Part shown: positions 59,633-64,000 of the stretch, piece after piece
Numbering within the stretch: the stretch's first letter is position 1
How the letters are laid out: each line of letters starts with the position of its first letter
The notes under the pieces: generated by a model
Databases searched by the model: none
Told to the model about the DNA's origin: nothing
What the model saw: the letters and a program-made list of their open reading frames with translations, nothing else
Position numbers and translations under genes: made by a program
From: Ustilago trichophora
Taxonomy: Eukaryota; Basidiomycota; Ustilaginomycetes; Ustilaginales; Ustilaginaceae
DNA: 64,000 nt
NCBI GenBank assembly: GCA_900323505.1
Contig: OOIN01000002.1
Span: 1,798,001-1,862,000 of the forward strand
Direction of reading: 5' to 3'

Positions 59633-62600
59633 ATGACTGAGCGCTCCACCAGCCCGGATGAGCTCGAGGAGATCGACGATCCTTCCGAGCTCCTCTCTAA
59701 GCCGCTTGAGCCTGCTCCACTCGTTCCGCCACCAGATATCAGTGGCCCTTCCACATCTGTTGACCCATCTCTGCAGAAGAAGCGATACCTGCCGCCTGGA
59801 TTTGGTGCATCCTCGTCGAACGGCACATCCTCCAGTGGCTCCCGCCCAGCAGTATGGAATCCAACAAGACCTCAAGCAACAGCGTCATCATCTGCAGCAG
59901 GGCACCCTGCCTCTAATGGCATGATCATCGGAGGCAGTGGTGCTCGCGTTCCGACACAATTTCTGGACCAGAATGGTGGCTTCACACGGCCGCCTCCATC
60001 CCAAGTGGCTGGCTCCACCTCGACCGCTCCATCGATGCCCGGCGCTTTTCCGTCCTCCAGCGCAAGCACAACATCGACTTCCTCGAACCGACCCCCGAAC
60101 ACGTCTGCGCCTCCTCAGGCCCGGCCCATGATTGACTTGACGCTTGACAGTGACGACGAGGAGGAAGATGTCAAAAGTGTTGCTCACCAATCCAACGGCA
60201 AGGTGAATGCTCAATCAGGCAATGCTTCTCGATCTGCAGCATCATCCGCACCGATCTTGCCACAGGGATCAGGCGGAATTCCTGGACGCGCAGCATCTTC
60301 ATCCTCGAATGCGGTGGTTTCGATCGACGACGATGATGATGATGAGCCCGTGATCGTTTCGCACAAGCGCCCCGAGCCCGAGGAATTCGAGATTGACCAT
60401 GTCAAGTCAAACGCCATCGTCTGCGCTGGCATGATCAACGCCGTCGTCTTATGTATGCACGGACTACCCCCAGCACTCACCTTCGCTGGCACCATAGGCC
60501 AAGAACCGCCGCCGGATCCAAACTTTACACGCGACGGTTGGCCCTCGGCGTCGCACTTCTGGACCGAGGCGGGCTATCGGCCCGTGATGCTGCACCTCTC
60601 CAACCCCATGAATCTTCCTCCCGCAAGTAGAGCATTACCTGGCGGCTGGAGCTACACCGCGATGCCTCCCCAACGTCCCGACATCAACGTCAGCGTGCTG
60701 ATTCCTCCACGCGCCAAATACCCTCATCTCCCTCACGAAGACGCCGACCGTCATCCACCTTTCATGGAACCCACTTTCGGCTCGCTGGCAGAAAAGTATG
60801 TCACCTCGATGGAACCGCTCCTTCGCAGCAACAAGGTCCGTTGCGAAGCTCGATGTCGCATGGTCCCGATCGGACGAGCTCAGAACTTCCTGCATTACCT
60901 CGAGATCCTTGTCTTTGCCCGCCGCCCCGACTTGCCCCTTATCTCGGACAGGTTGTCGGCGTATGGCATCCAACTCGAACATCCTCTGTCATATCATCCT
61001 GAAGACTATCCGACCGAGCCACGATACACCAACCCGCACAACCCACCAGCTGGGGGCATGCGCAATGATCACATGATGGGCATGTACAACGGCATTCACC
61101 GCGGCGCGGGCATCGGCACCAGTGTGCAAAACCGCGAACTGACCGAAAAGGAGAAGAAGGCGCAAGTAGACGCCATCTACAGCAGCATCCGTAGTGGCGA
61201 GGAACTAGCAGCCGTGGAACCCGTCGATCTCATCTCGACTAAGCTGCTTCAGCATCAAAAGCAAGCGCTCGGCTTTCTGCTGACCCGCGAAAAGGATCGA
61301 CGCTGGACAGAGCTTTTAGTAGCTCCCGGCGAGAAGAAAGAGGAAGTAGACGGCGATTCCGTTGCGGACAAAGACGTCAAGTCGAAACCGGGTAAGGTTG
61401 AGCCAGCACAGGGCAGACGCAACGGAGCTGATTCCAGCAAGTTTCAAAAGGGCAAAGAGAAAGCCCTCGAAGACGCCGTCGAGGAAGACTCCATCTCACT
61501 CTGGAAGGTACGCAAAGGCATCAATGGCAAAGTTCGCGCCTGGCGCAATCTGGTCACGAATCGCGAAACCATGACCCAGCCTCGGATTTGCCGCGGTGCC
61601 ATCCTAGCCGATGACATGGGTCTCGGAAAGACAATCACTACGCTCGCCCTGATTGCGCATACTATGCACGAAGCGAAAGCGTTTGGTGCCTCCAAAGTCC
61701 AGCGAGAGGCCGGTGCAGACCTACTCGAGGCCATGCGATCGATCGGCTCTGCCAATGGGACTTCTTCAGCCAAAGCCGAGGGGGGCGAGAATGTTGAAGC
61801 CAAGAATTCAAGCAAGCGGCGACTCCGCGACTTTTCCGACGAAGACGACATGGACTTTAATGATGATGATGACGACGACGATGGGGATGCAACGCCTCCT
61901 ATGTCGCTCGCAGTGCACAATGCGCCTGCCGCTTCAAGGCCAAAAGGCAAAGGTCGAAAGCCCAAGAAGGACAAGGTCGACCCAGAGATCGTCCGGCGCC
62001 AGCATCTCGAGCGTCGCAGTCGCGCAACACTCATCGTTTGCCCTTTGTCCGTAGTTTCAAACTGGGAGGAACAGTTCAAGGAGCACTGGGCAAGGCGCAA
62101 GAGGCCCAGCATCTACATTTATCACGGTCCCTCGCGCGCCACCAACATCAAGTGGATCGCCAACCACGACATTGTACTCACAACCTATTCCACTCTCGGA
62201 TCCGAGTTCTCGAACCAATCGACGTGGGTCACCGATGACACGGGCAGCAACTCCAAGAAGCGCGGGGGAAGGAAGGGCAGTCCTTCAGACTCTCCCGAAG
62301 GCAACGCAGATGGCGATGATGACGATGATGATGATATCTTCATGATTGACGAGAACAGCATCCCAATTGAGGATGAAGCTGGTAAGAAGCGCAAGAAGAA
62401 ACGTCGTAAGCCCGCAAAGGAGGCCCTCAACCCTTTGCAGCGCATCGAGTGGTTCCGTGTGGTTCTCGACGAGGCGCATATTATCAAAGGACCAGGAACT
62501 TGGCAGTCCAAGGCCGCCTGCAATCTTTCAGCACAGCGTAGGCTCTGTCTCACGGGTACGCCCATTCAGAACACCATTAACGACCTCTTTGCTCTGGTCA

Positions 62601-64000
62601 AATTCCTCCGCCTCGATCCCTTCACCGATCGAGCTACATGGAACGAGTTCTGCGGCCACAGAGAGAGGCCGGGCCTCAGGGCCAAGAGCAAGGACGATGA
62701 ACCGATCGATACGGCGAATCTAGGCCACGTCCAGATCTTGATGAAATTTCTGGCGCTCCGTCGTCAGAAGACGACCAAGACGGCCGATGGCAAGCAGATC
62801 CTCACATTGCCGCCAAAGCTGAGCAAGACCGAGTATCTCGACTTTGAAGAGGCAGAGAAGGCGCGATATCAGGCGCTCCACGACCGCTACCGAGAGGAAT
62901 TCGAGGAGGTGATGGCAAAAGATACGGTCAACAACAACTACGCCACTATCTTGCACGAGATCCTAAATCTCCGAATGACGTGCGACCACCCATCTATGGT
63001 AGACGCCAGCAAAGATGCCAAACGCATGGGAGCAGGAGCGGATCTGTCCGAGGCCATCAAACAGGATGGTCTCAGTCGAGAGCGTGCGGCGATTCTCTTC
63101 ATCCTCTTCCGCGATAGTGAGATGGCATACTGTTCCGAATGTCAGGCGGATCTGTCGCTCAGCGTTGACCGCGATACGACGGGCAATGATGCGCAAGAAT
63201 TGTCAGATGCACTCGACATCGCTGCTTCCGACTCTCACAACGGAAAGCGACCCGCGAAACGGACCAGGATTGAGCCTGGATTCCGTTCAGAAACACACTC
63301 TGCCGCCATGTCTGCAAGCATGTCAAGGAATGGCATCGACACTCCAGCAGAAGGTGCTGCGCGTCCTGTGATGACACGATGCCAGCACATCTTTTGTTCG
63401 AACTGCTTCCGTCGCACGATCGGATTTCCGTGGCCGGACGTGACTGCCTCTGACGTAGGTTCTTGCCCCACCTGCCGCACTTCACTTCAGCTCGTGGTCG
63501 ATGCCATCGAACTCGAGCCAACCGACTTTGTTGGCTTGAACGATGATCAGGCCGAGCGCGTGGCGGACGGAGACGGCGACTTGATCGACGATGACTTGGA
63601 TACGGAACGCAAGTGGAAGAAGAGCAAAGGTGAAGACTCGGAGGTGGAAGGACTTGAGGACGAATTTGATTGGGGCAGTGGCGATGAAAAGGCGCCGCGG
63701 CCCAAGGCACCACGAAGGAATGGTAAAGAATCCAAAGTCCCAGCTCGCGGCCGAGGCGACATCTCGCTGGAAGGCAGAAAGGATCTGTCTACCAAGATTC
63801 GTGCGCTCATCAGCGACCTGCTGCCCTTTTCAAAATGCAATCCTCATTCGGCGCTATATGACCCAGCTGCACCACGCCTGGTGCACATCGATCCATCGAC
63901 ATCAGAAGATGCTCAGGTGCGCCAGGTCGAGGATCCAGTAGTGGTCATTCAACGCCCTCCAGCAGCAGTGACATCAAGCGGTTTACTTGGAAAGCTCGAC
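59633..64000 (+). CDS. SNF2-family ATPase with RING domain (Rad5/Uls1 type), 3' end beyond window
   Basis: Open for 1456 codons from the ATG at 59633 (MTERSTSPDELEEIDD) to the window end. The N-terminal 250 residues are disordered and contain SUMO-interaction-like motifs PMIDLTLDSDDEEED (about 165) and VVSIDDDDDDEP. The SNF2 core has ADDMGLGKT (about 660), LIVCPLSVVSNWEEQF, a DEAH box in VVLDEAHIIKG (D946), and LTGTPIQNTINDL. Large acidic or basic inserts split the first ATPase lobe. A RING sits at about 1167-1282: CSECQADL, then TRCQHIFCSNCFRRT, then CPTCR, with about 85 residues inserted after the first cysteine pair. The helicase C-lobe should follow outside the window. Such proteins act in post-replication repair (Rad5/HLTF) or SUMO-targeted ubiquitylation (Uls1). 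The SIMs favour the latter. Confidence 0.9.
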   Translation, partial: MTERSTSPDELEEIDDPSELLSKPLEPAPLVPPPDISGPSTSVDPSLQKKRYLPPGFGASSSNGTSSSGSRPAVWNPTRPQATASSSAAGHPASNGMIIGGSGARVPTQFLDQNGGFTRPPPSQVAGSTSTAPSMPGAFPSSSASTTSTSSNRPPNTSAPPQARPMIDLTLDSDDEEEDVKSVAHQSNGKVNAQSGNASRSAASSAPILPQGSGGIPGRAASSSSNAVVSIDDDDDDEPVIVSHKRPEPEEFEIDHVKSNAIVCAGMINAVVLCMHGLPPALTFAGTIGQEPPPDPNFTRDGWPSASHFWTEAGYRPVMLHLSNPMNLPPASRALPGGWSYTAMPPQRPDINVSVLIPPRAKYPHLPHEDADRHPPFMEPTFGSLAEKYVTSMEPLLRSNKVRCEARCRMVPIGRAQNFLHYLEILVFARRPDLPLISDRLSAYGIQLEHPLSYHPEDYPTEPRYTNPHNPPAGGMRNDHMMGMYNGIHRGAGIGTSVQNRELTEKEKKAQVDAIYSSIRSGEELAAVEPVDLISTKLLQHQKQALGFLLTREKDRRWTELLVAPGEKKEEVDGDSVADKDVKSKPGKVEPAQGRRNGADSSKFQKGKEKALEDAVEEDSISLWKVRKGINGKVRAWRNLVTNRETMTQPRICRGAILADDMGLGKTITTLALIAHTMHEAKAFGASKVQREAGADLLEAMRSIGSANGTSSAKAEGGENVEAKNSSKRRLRDFSDEDDMDFNDDDDDDDGDATPPMSLAVHNAPAASRPKGKGRKPKKDKVDPEIVRRQHLERRSRATLIVCPLSVVSNWEEQFKEHWARRKRPSIYIYHGPSRATNIKWIANHDIVLTTYSTLGSEFSNQSTWVTDDTGSNSKKRGGRKGSPSDSPEGNADGDDDDDDDIFMIDENSIPIEDEAGKKRKKKRRKPAKEALNPLQRIEWFRVVLDEAHIIKGPGTWQSKAACNLSAQRRLCLTGTPIQNTINDLFALVKFLRLDPFTDRATWNEFCGHRERPGLRAKSKDDEPIDTANLGHVQILMKFLALRRQKTTKTADGKQILTLPPKLSKTEYLDFEEAEKARYQALHDRYREEFEEVMAKDTVNNNYATILHEILNLRMTCDHPSMVDASKDAKRMGAGADLSEAIKQDGLSRERAAILFILFRDSEMAYCSECQADLSLSVDRDTTGNDAQELSDALDIAASDSHNGKRPAKRTRIEPGFRSETHSAAMSASMSRNGIDTPAEGAARPVMTRCQHIFCSNCFRRTIGFPWPDVTASDVGSCPTCRTSLQLVVDAIELEPTDFVGLNDDQAERVADGDGDLIDDDLDTERKWKKSKGEDSEVEGLEDEFDWGSGDEKAPRPKAPRRNGKESKVPARGRGDISLEGRKDLSTKIRALISDLLPFSKCNPHSALYDPAAPRLVHIDPSTSEDAQVRQVEDPVVVIQRPPAAVTSSGLLGKLD

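Overview
This is nuclear DNA of a basidiomycete smut fungus, most likely in the Ustilaginales. Genes are mostly intron-poor with short GT...AG introns, leaders are pyrimidine-rich, and the proteins are of fungal type. The clearest marker is a multiallelic b mating-type locus of the Ustilago kind: divergent homeodomain genes bW and bE between nat1 and c1d1. I cannot name the species, and the b allele sequences are expected to be variable.

Layout, left to right. At 1-16.2 kb: the 3' part of a GSK3 kinase gene, a Bub2/Cdc16 mitotic-exit GAP, a RING protein, a mitochondrial ribosomal protein (uL30m), an unrecognised acidic serine-rich protein, and the replication factor Sld2. Two long gene-poor stretches (5.6-8.5 and 9.0-12.1 kb) lie here. 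At 17-30 kb: a pyridoxamine-oxidase-like/ferredoxin-reductase-like fusion, casein kinase I, proteasome lid subunit Rpn5 and the endocytic adaptor Sla2. At 30-37.5 kb: a Rim9/PalI-like membrane protein, a stand-alone voltage-sensor-like membrane protein and Nat1. At 37.8-43.5 kb: the b locus (bW, bE) and c1d1. At 43.6-64 kb: INO80 subunit Ies1, a DHX29-type helicase, a small secreted protein, a LEA-like protein, a NudC-domain protein, and an SNF2-RING (Rad5/Uls1-type) ATPase that runs off the right edge.

Most genes are housekeeping and look independently transcribed. The b pair is the functional centre. bE and bW share a 218-bp divergent promoter, and products of different alleles dimerise after mating to switch on filamentous, pathogenic growth.

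The most striking non-coding signal is a cluster of seven ACAAAGGGA/ACAAAGGGG boxes between 41490 and 42699, four of them perfect. They match the pheromone response element bound by the HMG factor Prf1 in Ustilago maydis. One is in the bE intron and the rest lie between bE and the c1d1 start codon, in strictly alternating orientation. An eighth box is in the bW intron. I saw none in the short shared promoter itself, which suggests a downstream and intronic pheromone-responsive element for b. A second point is that SLA2, the classical flank of ascomycete MAT loci, lies about 8 kb from bW.
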